From Candidatus Aminicenantes bacterium UBA2190 (GTDB taxonomy: Bacteria > Acidobacteriota > Aminicenantia > UBA2199): DNA of 64,000 bases. Shown here piece after piece: positions 10,732-19,547 of this stretch (positions within the stretch are counted from its first letter, which is position 1; each line of letters begins with the position of its first letter). The notes beneath the pieces are model-generated. The model ran no database searches and was not told where the DNA came from. It saw only the letters and a list, made by a program, of their open reading frames with translations. A program made the position numbers and the translations under genes. Location: assembly GCA_002335385.1 (NCBI GenBank), contig DCVK01000034.1, positions 38,350-102,349 of the forward strand. Direction: 5' to 3'.

Positions 10732-12047
10732 AGGACCCGCTCTTCGGCACCGACGGCATCCGCTCGCTGGCCGGCGCCTACCCCCTGGACGAGCCCTCGC
10801 TGCTCAGGCTCGGCGCGGTCATCGCCTCCTTGTCCGCGCGCCCGCGCGTTCTCATCGGGCGCGACACCCGGGAATCGGGTCCGGTCATCGAGGCGCAGCT
10901 GCGGCGCGGCATGGGCCGCCGGGCCCGGGTCTTCTGCGCCGGCGTCCTGCCCACGCCGGGACTGGCCTATCTGACCCGGGAGTTCGCCTGCGATTTCGGG
11001 ATCATGATCTCGGCCTCGCACAACCCCTACACCGACAACGGCATCAAGATCTTCGACCGCCGGGGCGAGAAGCTCTCCGCGGCCCTGGAAAAACGGATCC
11101 ACCGCGAGTTTCTCGCCGGGAAGAGGGGCCCGGCCGCCGCGGCGCCGCCCCCGGCGCCTCTGGACCCCGGCGCCTACGGGAACTTCCTCCTGGGCGAGGG
11201 CGCCGGCCTGGAAGGCGGCGGTTTCCGCCTGGCCGTCGATTGCGCCAACGGCGCCGCCTCGTTCCTGGCGCCGGTCCTGTTCCGCCGTCTGGGCCTGGAC
11301 GCCGCGCTGGGCCACGCCCGTCCCAACGGGCGCAACATCAACGCCGGCAGCGGATCGACGCACCCTTCGGCCCTGCAGAAGCTGGCGGCCAAGCACGGCG
11401 CCGGACTCGGCCTGGCCTTCGACGGCGACGCCGACCGCGTCATCTTCTGCGACGCCCGGGGGCGAATGCTGGAGGGCGACCACACCCTGTTCCTCATCGC
11501 CCGCTACCTTCGCGAAACCGAGCCGCGCTTCAACCGCGTGGTGGTGGGCACGGTGATGGGCAACCTGGGGCTGGAACGGGCGTTGAAGAGGGCGGGCATC
11601 GCCTTCCTGCGCGCCGACGTCGGCGACAAGCACGTTCAGCGGCTGATGAAGAGGAGCGGCGCCATCCTGGGCGGCGAACCGTCGGGGCACGTCATCCTGC
11701 GCCATCGCCAGAGCAGTGGCGACGGCCTGCTGACCGCCCTGTACTTTATGAGGGCCCTGCGCCACTTCGCCTGGAGCGCCGGCGAGCTGCATGACCGCCT
11801 CCCCCTTTTCCCCCAGCGCACGCTCAACATCCGCGTCGGCCGCAAACCGGACCTGAAGCGCTGGCCGGCGTTCCGGCGCGAATCCGCGCGCTTCGCGAGA
11901 CGGTATGGCCGCCGCGCACGGCTGCTGGCCCGCTACTCGGGGACCGAACCCATGATCCGCATCATGATCGAGGCCCGCGATCAAGAGACCATCGATACGA
12001 CCATGCCCATTTTCCAGTCCCTGGTGGAAAATGAGATCGGAGAATAA
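10728..12047 (+). CDS. glmM: Phosphoglucosamine mutase
   Basis: Interconverts glucosamine-6-phosphate and glucosamine-1-phosphate on the route to UDP-GlcNAc, peptidoglycan and LPS. The 439-residue alpha-D-phosphohexomutase has FGTDGIR at the N-terminus, the phosphoserine loop ISASHNP (~93-99), the metal loop DGDADR (~234) and the sugar-phosphate loop RYSGTEPMIR (~401). The ATG overlaps the cdaR stop (ATGA). Its place beside cdaA and cdaR supports GlmM over other phosphohexomutases and suggests it can also act as the c-di-AMP cyclase regulator. Confidence 0.94.
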   Translation: MKDPLFGTDGIRSLAGAYPLDEPSLLRLGAVIASLSARPRVLIGRDTRESGPVIEAQLRRGMGRRARVFCAGVLPTPGLAYLTREFACDFGIMISASHNPYTDNGIKIFDRRGEKLSAALEKRIHREFLAGKRGPAAAAPPPAPLDPGAYGNFLLGEGAGLEGGGFRLAVDCANGAASFLAPVLFRRLGLDAALGHARPNGRNINAGSGSTHPSALQKLAAKHGAGLGLAFDGDADRVIFCDARGRMLEGDHTLFLIARYLRETEPRFNRVVVGTVMGNLGLERALKRAGIAFLRADVGDKHVQRLMKRSGAILGGEPSGHVILRHRQSSGDGLLTALYFMRALRHFAWSAGELHDRLPLFPQRTLNIRVGRKPDLKRWPAFRRESARFARRYGRRARLLARYSGTEPMIRIMIEARDQETIDTTMPIFQSLVENEIGE

Positions 12048-12048
12048 C

Positions 12049-12762
12049 ATGAAACTCAGCGTCAACATCGACCACATCGCCACCATCCGCCAGGCGCGCC
12101 TGGCCAGCGAGCCGGACCCGGTCTACGCGGCGGCGCTGGCGGAACTGGGCGGCGCCGACGGCATCACCGTGCACCTGCGCCAGGACCGCCGCCACATCCA
12201 GGAACGGGACGTCGAGATCCTGCGCCGGGTGATCAAGACCCGGCTGAACATGGAGATGGCCGCCTCCATGGAGATGGTCAAGATCGCCCTCAAGTACAAG
12301 CCCGACGTCTGCACCCTGGTGCCGGAAAGCAAGGACGAGGTCACCACCAGCGGCGGCCTGGACATCGTCATGTTCGCCGACAAGGTACAGGAGGTGGCGG
12401 GCAACCTGATGGCCGCCGGCATCGGCGTTTCGCTGTTCATCGACCCGGGCGTCGAGCAGGTCAAGGCCTGCCATCGCCTGGGCATCCGCATCATCGAGCT
12501 CAACACCGGCGACTACGCCGTCAACTCCGGCAACAGTTACGCCAGGCTGGAGCTGGAAAAGATCACCAAGGCGGTGCACTACGCCAGGAAACTCGATTTC
12601 ACGGTTCTGGCCGGCCACGGCCTGACCTACCAGAACGTGCGCCCCATCGCCGCCATGAACGAGATCGCGGAGCTGAACATCGGCCATTCCATCGTGGCCA
12701 ACGCCGCCTTCGTCGGCATGAAGGAGGCGGTGGCGCGCATGAAGGAGCTGCTCGTTTGCTGA
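12049..12762 (+). CDS. pdxJ: Pyridoxine 5'-phosphate synthase
   Basis: Condenses 1-deoxy-xylulose-5-phosphate with 3-amino-2-oxopropyl phosphate in vitamin B6 synthesis. The 237-residue protein starts KLSVNIDHIATIRQAR, the PdxJ signature. It continues with DGITVHLRQDRRHI, NMEMAAS, LVPE and ends with the GHGLTYQNV and NIGHSIV segments, covering the full TIM barrel. The start is the ATG one base after the glmM stop, with GGAG upstream. glmM-pdxJ adjacency is a common arrangement in diderm bacteria. The next gene begins inside its last codons. Confidence 0.96.
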   Translation: MKLSVNIDHIATIRQARLASEPDPVYAAALAELGGADGITVHLRQDRRHIQERDVEILRRVIKTRLNMEMAASMEMVKIALKYKPDVCTLVPESKDEVTTSGGLDIVMFADKVQEVAGNLMAAGIGVSLFIDPGVEQVKACHRLGIRIIELNTGDYAVNSGNSYARLELEKITKAVHYARKLDFTVLAGHGLTYQNVRPIAAMNEIAELNIGHSIVANAAFVGMKEAVARMKELLVC

Positions 12763-14432
12763 AACGGATCCGCAGCGCCCTCGCCTTCCTGGTGGCGGCC
12801 GGCCTGGCCGTCGTCGCCTTCAACGGCATTTCTTTCCAGCAGCGCGTCAACAACCGCCCGCTGCCCTCCTTCTACAAGAAGGGCGTCTTCCACCTGCACT
12901 CGACCTTTTCCGACGGCAAGGGCACGGTGGCGGAGATCTGCCGCGCCGCCGCCGCCCAGAACCTGGATTTCGTCATCCTGACCGACCACGGCCGCCCCAA
13001 TCGCGAAGCTTCCGCCGCCACCGCCTGGAAGGACGGCACCCTGCTCATCGGCGCCTCGGAATTCTCGCTCCATGCCGGCCACCTGGCCGCGGCCGGCTAC
13101 CGCCTCCAGGATTACGAATTCCCCCCCGAGGCGCAGGAAGCCATCCGCGAAGTGGAGAACGACGGCGGCGTGACCTTCATCTCCCATCCCCTGGACGGCC
13201 GCATCCCCTGGACCGACTGGGACGCGCGCGGCTTCACCGGCATCGAGATCATCAGCCTGTACCAGATGGCCAAGAAGAACCTCCTTTACGGGCTGACCCT
13301 CTTCCCGCTGCAATACCTGCTGAGCCCCGACTACGCCCTGACCGCGATCATCACCTACCCGAAACAAGAGTTGGCGATATGGGACCGCTTCAATCGCCAG
13401 GGGAGATACTTCGGCATTTACGCCCTGGACTCCCATGCCAAGCTCGCGCTCGGCAAAAAGATTCATTTCCGCTTCCCGTCCTACGGCGCGACCTTCAAGA
13501 TCATGCGCGTCTACGCCAAGGTCGACCGCGATCTGGACAGGGACGCGGCCGCGGCGGCCGCGACCGTCATCGCCGCCCTGCGCTGCGGCAATTTCTTCAG
13601 CGCCATCGAGTCGCTGGCCGCGGCCAACGGTTTTGAGTTCCATTACCTGGAGGACGACGGCCGCCGGGTGGAGATGGGGGGGGACGCGGAGCGACCCGGC
13701 GGTTCGCTGGTCCTGCGCCTGCCGTTTCCTTTCGCCACCGACGTGCGCATCACGAAGGACGGCCGGCCCTTCCGCCTCATCGAGGGCAACACCCGGCAGG
13801 AAATAAGCGTCCACGTCAGTACGCCCGGCGTCTACCGCTGCGAGGTATTCATCCATTCCGGCCGCCTCAGCCACCTGCCGTGGATCCTGGCCAATCCCAT
13901 TTTCCTGGCCCGGCCGGCGCCTTCGGTCCCTCCGGCCCCGGTCCCGTCGCCACGGACGGTGCTGAATCCCGCCGGCTCCTATTTCCAGGTGGAGAAGAAC
14001 GGCCGCTCGCTCGGCGAGGCGTCGGCGGCGACCGGGGACGACGGCCGGCCTTTCACCCGCCTGCGCTTCGAGCTGCGCAAGGAATCGCCGGCGCTGGTCG
14101 ACTACTGGGTTTCCCTGGCCCGCCGGCAGGAGCTCGACTTTTCCCCCTACCGGGGATTCGTCTTCGCGGCCCGGGGCAGCCGGGCCATGCGCTTCTGGCT
14201 GCAGTTCCGTACCGGCGCCGGGAGGGAGGAGTCGGCATTCCAGCATTCGTTCCGCGTCGACGGGGAGTGGCGGACGGTGGCCATCCCCTTCGCCCGTTTC
14301 CACCGCCTCTACGGCGCCGGGTCCGCATCCGACCGGGACCGGGTGAACTCGTTCTTCATCCTGATCGACAACGGCAACTCATTTGACGGAGCCCGGGGCG
14401 AGCTCGAGCTCCGGCCCATCGGGCTGTACTGA
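12756..14432 (+). CDS. Membrane-anchored PHP-domain protein with a C-terminal CIA30/CBM-like beta-sandwich
   Basis: 558 residues from a TTG start (12756) that overlaps the pdxJ stop and has AAGGAG 8 nt upstream. The N-terminus is a single hydrophobic anchor (about 7-25). A PHP metal-dependent phosphoesterase fold follows: HLHSTFSDG (~46), LTDHGRP (~77), and SHPLDGR (~145), with a further histidine in DSHAKLA. Residues ~370-558 form a separate beta-rich part (SRAMRFWLQFRT, DGEWRTVAIPFARF) resembling CIA30/carbohydrate-binding jelly rolls. It is probably exported or periplasmic and acts on a phosphorylated or sugar substrate; the substrate is unknown. This is the last gene of the ftsH operon. 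Confidence 0.75.
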   Translation: MLKRIRSALAFLVAAGLAVVAFNGISFQQRVNNRPLPSFYKKGVFHLHSTFSDGKGTVAEICRAAAAQNLDFVILTDHGRPNREASAATAWKDGTLLIGASEFSLHAGHLAAAGYRLQDYEFPPEAQEAIREVENDGGVTFISHPLDGRIPWTDWDARGFTGIEIISLYQMAKKNLLYGLTLFPLQYLLSPDYALTAIITYPKQELAIWDRFNRQGRYFGIYALDSHAKLALGKKIHFRFPSYGATFKIMRVYAKVDRDLDRDAAAAAATVIAALRCGNFFSAIESLAAANGFEFHYLEDDGRRVEMGGDAERPGGSLVLRLPFPFATDVRITKDGRPFRLIEGNTRQEISVHVSTPGVYRCEVFIHSGRLSHLPWILANPIFLARPAPSVPPAPVPSPRTVLNPAGSYFQVEKNGRSLGEASAATGDDGRPFTRLRFELRKESPALVDYWVSLARRQELDFSPYRGFVFAARGSRAMRFWLQFRTGAGREESAFQHSFRVDGEWRTVAIPFARFHRLYGAGSASDRDRVNSFFILIDNGNSFDGARGELELRPIGLY

Positions 14433-14469
14433 AAAGGCCATCCATCGGCGTACGGCAGAAAATGAAAGC

Positions 14470-14746
14470 AATCGGTTTACGGTAGACGGTTTACGGGAAG
14501 ACAAAGATGTAATAGTAAGACTAAAATTCCAAGCACCAAGCACCAAATTCCAAATCCCAAATAAATTCCAATTTCCAAATGACCAAAACGAAGACAAATT
14601 GCCGAACTTGCCTTGGTTTTTGTTTTGGAAATTGGAATTTGGAATTTGGTGCTTGTTTGGGATTTGTAATTTGTGATTTGGAATTTAAGTCTTCGTATGG
14701 CCTCTGTTCTTACCGTCCACCGTCCACCGTAGACCGTCAGCCGATT
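14470..14746. repeat. Nested low-complexity inverted-repeat element in a 445-bp gap
   Basis: This fills most of the non-coding gap 14433-14877. The outer left arm is built from the word GTTTACGGTAGACGGTTTACG (14475-14495, GTTTACGG repeated). Its partner near 14712-14743 is built from CCGTCCACCGTCCACCGTAG. The inner left arm (about 14525-14590) is made of AATTCC/CACCAAG/CCAAAT words, and the inner right arm (about 14622-14685) of GGAATTTGGAATTTGGTGCT. The central spacer is about 30 nt. No protein-coding pattern is visible. It could fold into a long imperfect hairpin as DNA or RNA. The remaining gap up to 14813 holds another short direct/inverted word, ACGTCTGACGTC. Confidence 0.7.
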
Positions 14747-14813
14747 TCAATTACTAACAGTCTTCGTCTAACGTCTGACGTCTTCTTGTTTCCGTCCGGC
14801 GCTGCACCGGCAA

Positions 14814-14842
14814 TTGACTCGCGGTCGATCTTTTGTTACAGT
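14814..14842 (+). promoter_or_regulatory. Promoter of the LKR-SDH-yraN-galT operon
   Basis: -35 TTGACT (14814-14819), exactly 17-nt spacer, -10 TACAGT (14837-14842); about 29 nt of leader to the ATG at 14878, with GAGGAAG before it. Confidence 0.6.
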
Positions 14843-14877
14843 GTGGGCTACGCCACGAAACCATCTCGAGGAAGATC

Positions 14878-16200
14878 ATGGAAAAAATCATCGGCATCCG
14901 CAGGGAAGACAAGAACCAATGGGAGCGGCGCGTGCCGCTGGTCCCCGATGACGTACGCTGGCTGCGCGAAACGCACGGCATCCGCACCCTGGTTCAGCCG
15001 TCCCCCATCCGCGCCTTCGCCGACGACGAGTACCGCCGCGCCGGCGCCGAGCTGAGCGAGGACCTGGACCCCGCCGGCACGGTATTCGCCGTCAAGGAGA
15101 TCCCGGCCGCTCTCTTCCGCGCGGGCAAGACCTACGTGTTCTTCTCGCACACCATCAAGGGGCAGGCTTACAACATGGACATGCTGCGCACCATGATCGA
15201 GCGGCGCTGCAGCCTGGTGGACTACGAGCGCGTGCACGACGAGGGGAACCGGCGGCTGATCTTCTTCGGCCGCTACGCGGGGCTGGCCGGCATGCTCGAC
15301 ACCCTGCACGGCTACGGATTGAAGCTGCGCGCCCGCGGGATCGACAGCCCCTTCGCCCGCATCCGCCAGGCCTACCAGTACGCCTCGCTGGAGGAGGCCA
15401 GGGCCGGGGTCGAAGCCGTCGGCGCCGAAATCGACGAGCGGGGCTTTCCCGAGGAGCTGTGCCCGCTGGTGGTCGGCTTCGCCGGCTACGGCAACGTCTC
15501 GCGCGGCGCCCAGGAGATCTTCGACCTGCTGCCGCACAAGGTCCTGTCGGCCGAGGCGCTGGTCGAAATGATCGACAACTTTTCCTCCGACAATCTGAAC
15601 CTGGTCAAGGTGGTCTTCAGCGAGGACGACCTGGTGCGCCCCCTCCAGGGCGCCTTCGAGCTGCAGGATTATTACGCCCATCCCGAAAAATACGAGAGCA
15701 AGTTCGAGAATTACCTGCCGCTGCTCTCTATCCTGGTCAATTGCATCTACTGGACGGAAAAGTACCCGCGCCTGGTGACCAGGGAGTACCTGAAGCAGCG
15801 CACCATCCTGGAGTCCACCCCGCGCCTGCAGATGATCGGCGACATCTCCTGCGACATCGACGGCTCGATCGAGATCACCCGCAAGGCCACCCAGCCCGAC
15901 CAGGCCTTCTACACCTACCTCGCGGCGGAAGACCGCTACGAGGACGGCGTGCAGGCGCTGGGGACGACGGTCATGGCCGTGGACAACCTGCCCTGCGAAT
16001 TCCCGCGCGAGTCGTCGCTCGAGTTCTCGCGGGTGCTGCGCGACTTCGTCCCGGCCGTTGCGGCCGCCGATTTCAGCCGGCCGGCAGCCGGCCTGGACCT
16101 GCCCTTCCCCATCCAGAAGGCGCTGCTGCTGCACCGCGGGGCGTTCACCCCGGAGTACGAGTACATGAATGACTTCATCAAATCAGGAGGAAGACAATGA
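14878..16200 (+). CDS. Lysine-ketoglutarate reductase-type protein (LKR half of aminoadipic semialdehyde synthase)
   Basis: 440-residue member of the AlaDH/PNT-like LKR family, predicted to condense lysine with 2-oxoglutarate to saccharopine. It starts IIGIRREDKNQWERRVPL, the hallmark N-terminus of the eukaryotic bifunctional enzyme. It continues with AVKEIP, the FFSHTIKGQ motif, DYERV and a Rossmann-like VVGFAGYGNVSRGAQEI (~200). GAGGAAG precedes the ATG. Its TGA overlaps the ATG of the saccharopine dehydrogenase gene (ATGA), so the two domains fused in animals and plants are separate but translationally coupled here. Function is inferred from family and this pairing. Confidence 0.88.
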   Translation: MEKIIGIRREDKNQWERRVPLVPDDVRWLRETHGIRTLVQPSPIRAFADDEYRRAGAELSEDLDPAGTVFAVKEIPAALFRAGKTYVFFSHTIKGQAYNMDMLRTMIERRCSLVDYERVHDEGNRRLIFFGRYAGLAGMLDTLHGYGLKLRARGIDSPFARIRQAYQYASLEEARAGVEAVGAEIDERGFPEELCPLVVGFAGYGNVSRGAQEIFDLLPHKVLSAEALVEMIDNFSSDNLNLVKVVFSEDDLVRPLQGAFELQDYYAHPEKYESKFENYLPLLSILVNCIYWTEKYPRLVTREYLKQRTILESTPRLQMIGDISCDIDGSIEITRKATQPDQAFYTYLAAEDRYEDGVQALGTTVMAVDNLPCEFPRESSLEFSRVLRDFVPAVAAADFSRPAAGLDLPFPIQKALLLHRGAFTPEYEYMNDFIKSGGRQ

Positions 16201-17522
16201 ATAGGATACTGGTGCTGGGAGCCGGGCTGGTCAGCCGCCCGGGCGTCAACTACCTGCTGGAGCAAAAGGGCCTTTCGCTCACCGTCGCCTCGCGCACGGT
16301 GAGCAAGGCCCAGAAACTGGTCAGTGGCTACGCGAACGGCCGCGCCGTCGCCGTCGACGTGGAGAACGAGAAAGAATTGGCCGCCCTGGTCGGGGAACAC
16401 GACATCGTCATCAGCCTGCTGCCCTGGATCCACCACGTCAAGGTGGCCGGATTGTGCCTCGAGCACGGCAAGCACATGGTGACCACCTCCTACGTCAGCG
16501 ACGGCATGCGCCGGCTCGCCCCCGCCGTCCTGGAAAAAGGCCTTCTCTTTCTCAACGAGATCGGCGTCGACCCGGGCATCGACCACATGTCGGCGATGAA
16601 GATCATCCACGGCGTCGAGGCCGAGGGCGGCAAGGTGCTGCATTTCCACTCCTACTGCGGCGGACTGCCGGCCCCCGAGCACAACGACAACCCCTTCGGC
16701 TACAAGTTCTCCTGGAGCCCGCGCGGCGTGGTCCTGGCCTCGCGCAACTCGGCCCGCTACCTGGAGGACGGCAAGATCGTAGAGATCGCCGGCAAGGACC
16801 TTTTCGCCAATCCGCGGGTGGAGACGATCGAGGGGCTGGGCACGTTCGAGGTCTACCCCAACCGTGACTCGGTCCCCTACCGGGACCTGTACGGCCTGAA
16901 GGACGCGCTGACGGTCATCCGCGGCACCTATCGCAACCCGGGCTGGTGCGCGACCCTCAAGAAGATCGTCGACCTGGGCCTCGTCGACGAGACCCCGCGC
17001 GGCGACCTGAAGGGGATCACCTATCGGGAAATGACCGCCGGCCTGGTCGGCACCTCCGCCGCCGGGGACCTCAGGAAGGCGGCGGCAACGAAGCTCGGCA
17101 TCGCGGCGGATTCCGAGATCATCCAGCGCCTCGACTGGCTCGGCCTGTTCGGCGACGAGACGATCCCCGACTCCGGCAACTACCTTGACGTGCTGAGCGC
17201 CCGGCTGCAGGAAAAGCTCTACTTCAAGGAGGGCGAGAAGGACATGCTGATCCTGCGCCACCGCTTCATCGTGGAGAACAAGGACAAGAGCCGCGACCTG
17301 ATCACCTCGACGCTGATCGACTTCGGCATCCCCTTCGGCGACAGCTCCATGGCGCGCACCGTCAGCCTGCCCATGGCCATCGGCACGCGCCTGGTCGCGG
17401 AGGGCAAGATCGCCCTCCAGGGCGTGCAGACCCCGGTGCATGCGGCGATCTACGAGCCGGTCCTGGCCGAGCTGGAGACATTGAACATCAAGATGGTGGA
17501 GAAGAGGCTCCACCTGAAATAG
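16197..17522 (+). CDS. Saccharopine dehydrogenase-type reductase (SDH half of aminoadipic semialdehyde synthase)
   Basis: 441 residues. Predicted to oxidise saccharopine to glutamate and 2-aminoadipate-6-semialdehyde, the second step of lysine catabolism. It opens with a Rossmann motif ILVLGAGLVSRPGVNYL, then DIVISLLPWIHHVKVA, VTTSYVSDGM, EIGVDPGIDHMSAMKII and FHSYCGGLPAPEHNDNPFGYKFSWSPRG, the core of the saccharopine-reductase family. Coupling to the upstream LKR gene by a 4-nt overlap supports a catabolic role. A family alternative (carboxynorspermidine dehydrogenase) is unlikely in this context. Confidence 0.9.
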   Translation: MNRILVLGAGLVSRPGVNYLLEQKGLSLTVASRTVSKAQKLVSGYANGRAVAVDVENEKELAALVGEHDIVISLLPWIHHVKVAGLCLEHGKHMVTTSYVSDGMRRLAPAVLEKGLLFLNEIGVDPGIDHMSAMKIIHGVEAEGGKVLHFHSYCGGLPAPEHNDNPFGYKFSWSPRGVVLASRNSARYLEDGKIVEIAGKDLFANPRVETIEGLGTFEVYPNRDSVPYRDLYGLKDALTVIRGTYRNPGWCATLKKIVDLGLVDETPRGDLKGITYREMTAGLVGTSAAGDLRKAAATKLGIAADSEIIQRLDWLGLFGDETIPDSGNYLDVLSARLQEKLYFKEGEKDMLILRHRFIVENKDKSRDLITSTLIDFGIPFGDSSMARTVSLPMAIGTRLVAEGKIALQGVQTPVHAAIYEPVLAELETLNIKMVEKRLHLK

Positions 17523-17528
17523 GCGGCA

Positions 17529-17885
17529 TTGGACAGGAAAACCGTCGGCATGAACGGCGAGCAGGCCGCCGCCGCCTTCCTCAGGGACAAGGGCTTCAAG
17601 ATCATCCAGCCCAACTACCGGGTGGCCGGCGCCGAGGTCGACCTGGTGGCCAGCATCGGCGACATCCTGTGCTTCATCGAGGTCAAGACGCGCAAGACCT
17701 GCGACCGCGGCGCCCCGGAGTCATTCGTCACCCGTCCCAAGCAGCTGAAGATCATCCGCGCCGCCAGGATATTCTCGGCGCGCAAGCCCTATCGCAATTT
17801 CCGCGTGCGCTTCGACGTGGTCTCGGTGCTGCGCGACGGCGACGACATGGTCTGCGACCACTTCGAGAACGCCTTCGAGGAATGA
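17529..17885 (+). CDS. YraN/UPF0102 nuclease-fold family protein
   Basis: 118-residue small protein of the UPF0102 family, which has a Holliday-junction-resolvase-like endonuclease fold and no firmly assigned function. It shows GEQAAAAFLRDKGFKIIQPNYRVAGAEVDLV with the conserved E/D of the nuclease core, then CFIEVKTRK. The frame opens at a TTG (17529); an ATG at 17550, eight codons in, is an alternative start. It sits 6 nt after the SDH gene and its stop overlaps the galT start region. Confidence 0.85.
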   Translation: MDRKTVGMNGEQAAAAFLRDKGFKIIQPNYRVAGAEVDLVASIGDILCFIEVKTRKTCDRGAPESFVTRPKQLKIIRAARIFSARKPYRNFRVRFDVVSVLRDGDDMVCDHFENAFEE

Positions 17886-17887
17886 CC

Positions 17888-18889
17888 ATGCCCGAGCTGC
17901 GCAAGGACCCCATCACCGGCACCTGGGTCATTATCTCCGAGGAGAGGAAAAAGAGGCCCAAATATTACCAGATCGTGGTCGACAAGGACATCTCCATACC
18001 GGAAAATTGCCCGTTCTGCCCGGGCAACGAAGCCATGACCCCGCCCGAGACCTATGCCCTGCGCCCCGGCCACGCGCCGGCCAACGGATCCGGCTGGGAC
18101 CTGCGCGTGGTGCCCAACAAGTTCCCGGCCCTGCGCGTCGAGGGCGAGCTGCGCAAGAGCGGCGAAGGCTTTTACGACAAGATGAACGGCATCGGCGCCC
18201 ACGAAGTGATCATCGAAACGTCACGACACCAGCATACCTGGTTCGATCCCGACAGCGGGACGGTGATCCGCAACACCCTGCTGGCCGCCAAGGCCCGCAT
18301 CCTGGACCTGAAGAAGGACACGCGCTTCAAGTACATCATGGTCTTCAAGAATTTCGGCCCCACCGCCGGCGCCACCCTCTCCCATTCCCATACCCAGCTC
18401 ATCGCCCTGCCGGTGGTGCCGCTGCGCGTGCAGGAGGAGATCGACGGCGCCCGCGCCCACTACGGATTGAAGGAGCGCTGCATTTTCTGCGATATCATCC
18501 AGTATGAGAGCGAGGCCGACCGCAGGCTGCTCAGCGAAAACGAGCATTTCATCGTCCTGGCCCCCTACGCCCCGCGCTTTTCCTTCGAACTGGCCGTCTA
18601 TCCCAAGCGCCACAACCCGGCCTTCGAAACCACCCCCGACTCCGAGTTGGACAGGCTGAGCTCCACCTTGAGCGAGACCATCGGCAGGGTGGCGCGGCTG
18701 CTGGACCGCCCCGACTACAACCTGATCATCCACAACGCCCCGTGCTGCAACAACATCGGCGACTTCTACCACTGGCACGTCGAGTTCATGCCCGTGCTGG
18801 CGCGCGTGGCCGGCTTCGAGTGGGGCACCGGCTTCTACATCAACCCCATCTCGCCCGAGGAGTCGGTCCAGTCCCTGAAGTCGGTATAA
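17888..18889 (+). CDS. galT: Galactose-1-phosphate uridylyltransferase (or related nucleotidyltransferase)
   Basis: 333-residue GalT-family protein, predicted to exchange UMP between UDP-glucose and galactose-1-phosphate. It begins PELRKDPITGTWVIISEER. It carries Zn-type cysteine pairs CPFC (~40) and CIFC (~200), the active-site triad as LSHSHTQLIALP (HSH, as in some thermophile and ADP-sugar-type homologues, rather than HPH) and a C-terminal HWHVEFMP. The ATG at 17888 has GAGG 7 nt upstream; an ATG at 17882 overlaps the yraN stop and is possible. The last 57 codons recur as a fragment at 30881-31052 on the far side of an AT-rich island. Confidence 0.85.
   Translation: MPELRKDPITGTWVIISEERKKRPKYYQIVVDKDISIPENCPFCPGNEAMTPPETYALRPGHAPANGSGWDLRVVPNKFPALRVEGELRKSGEGFYDKMNGIGAHEVIIETSRHQHTWFDPDSGTVIRNTLLAAKARILDLKKDTRFKYIMVFKNFGPTAGATLSHSHTQLIALPVVPLRVQEEIDGARAHYGLKERCIFCDIIQYESEADRRLLSENEHFIVLAPYAPRFSFELAVYPKRHNPAFETTPDSELDRLSSTLSETIGRVARLLDRPDYNLIIHNAPCCNNIGDFYHWHVEFMPVLARVAGFEWGTGFYINPISPEESVQSLKSV
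18718..18889 (+). repeat. Left copy of the galT 3'-end direct repeat
   Basis: 172 bp, from codon AAC of NLIIHNAP to the stop. It matches 30881-31052 at 166 of 172 positions; the six differences are GAC/GAT, TAC/TTC, CAC/CAT, GTC/ATC, GTA/GTC and TAA/TGA. Similarity stops at the stop codon on one side and at the first base of this segment on the other. Confidence 0.95.
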
Positions 18890-19061
18890 GCACCCTTTGC
18901 TGGCAGCGAGCCAAGTCGAAGTCAGCTTAACTCAATGAATTCGTTTCTCCCACTGGTATTCAATGGGGTCGATCACCTCACCAGAACCTTTTAATATGTC
19001 GACTATCTGCTTAATTATTCAAATTCCCTTTTTAGTGATTTTTTAGGGTATTTTCAGTTCT

Positions 19062-19547
19062 TTAATCATTATATTCATTGTATGAGACAGGTGCATTAAA
19101 ATGAATGGTCACTTGATTTGAATTTTCATCAGTAATTGTAACTGAAATATTCAAATTATCCGGATCCCCGTAAGGAAATAAATCCCTTTCGATCGCGGGA
19201 ATGGTTTCGCCCACAATTTCGCGCACTGAATAGGGTTCTATTGGCACATTATCAAATTTAATTATATTATAGGAAGTGCAATTTTCACTGTTAATCTCAA
19301 GTACTTCTGTGTTCCCGGATTTAAAAACAAATTTCCATGCATTAATAGTTCCAGCGATCTCGCTTTGATTTGAAATTCCGCAACTAAAAGTTAAATCAGT
19401 CTTAAAAACAATCCCATCATAATATACATACCCTTCTCCACTAGTAATAACAAAAATGCCTGCACCCTCAGATTTTTTGCAAGATGAATTAACCAAAAGC
19501 AGAATAAAAAGAACTAGAACAGAAAATCCTTCAAATTTATTCTTCAT
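19062..19547 (-). CDS. Small hypothetical lipoprotein
   Basis: 161 residues; not a family I recognise. The N-terminus is a lipoprotein signal: a hydrophobic stretch (9-19) then LVNSSC with the lipidation cysteine at position 23. The rest is beta-rich with no enzymatic motif, compatible with a small Ig-like domain (VTITDENSNQVTIHFNAP near the end). A textbook AAGGAGG lies 7 nt before the ATG. It is the last gene of the island in transcription order and ends 172 bp from galT, which it faces tail to tail. Confidence 0.75.
   Translation of the reverse strand: MKNKFEGFSVLVLFILLLVNSSCKKSEGAGIFVITSGEGYVYYDGIVFKTDLTFSCGISNQSEIAGTINAWKFVFKSGNTEVLEINSENCTSYNIIKFDNVPIEPYSVREIVGETIPAIERDLFPYGDPDNLNISVTITDENSNQVTIHFNAPVSYNEYND

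Noticed and set aside
14470..14746. CRISPR array in the repetitive gap
   Set aside because: Words are degenerate, unevenly spaced and arranged as inverted arms; there are no regular spacers and no cas genes.
18920..19020. A 28-codon minus-strand open stretch (ending EYQWEKRIH, stop at about 18932) just inside the island
   Set aside because: It looked like the tail of a transposase or similar gene, but there is an in-frame stop immediately upstream, no start and no recognisable motif.
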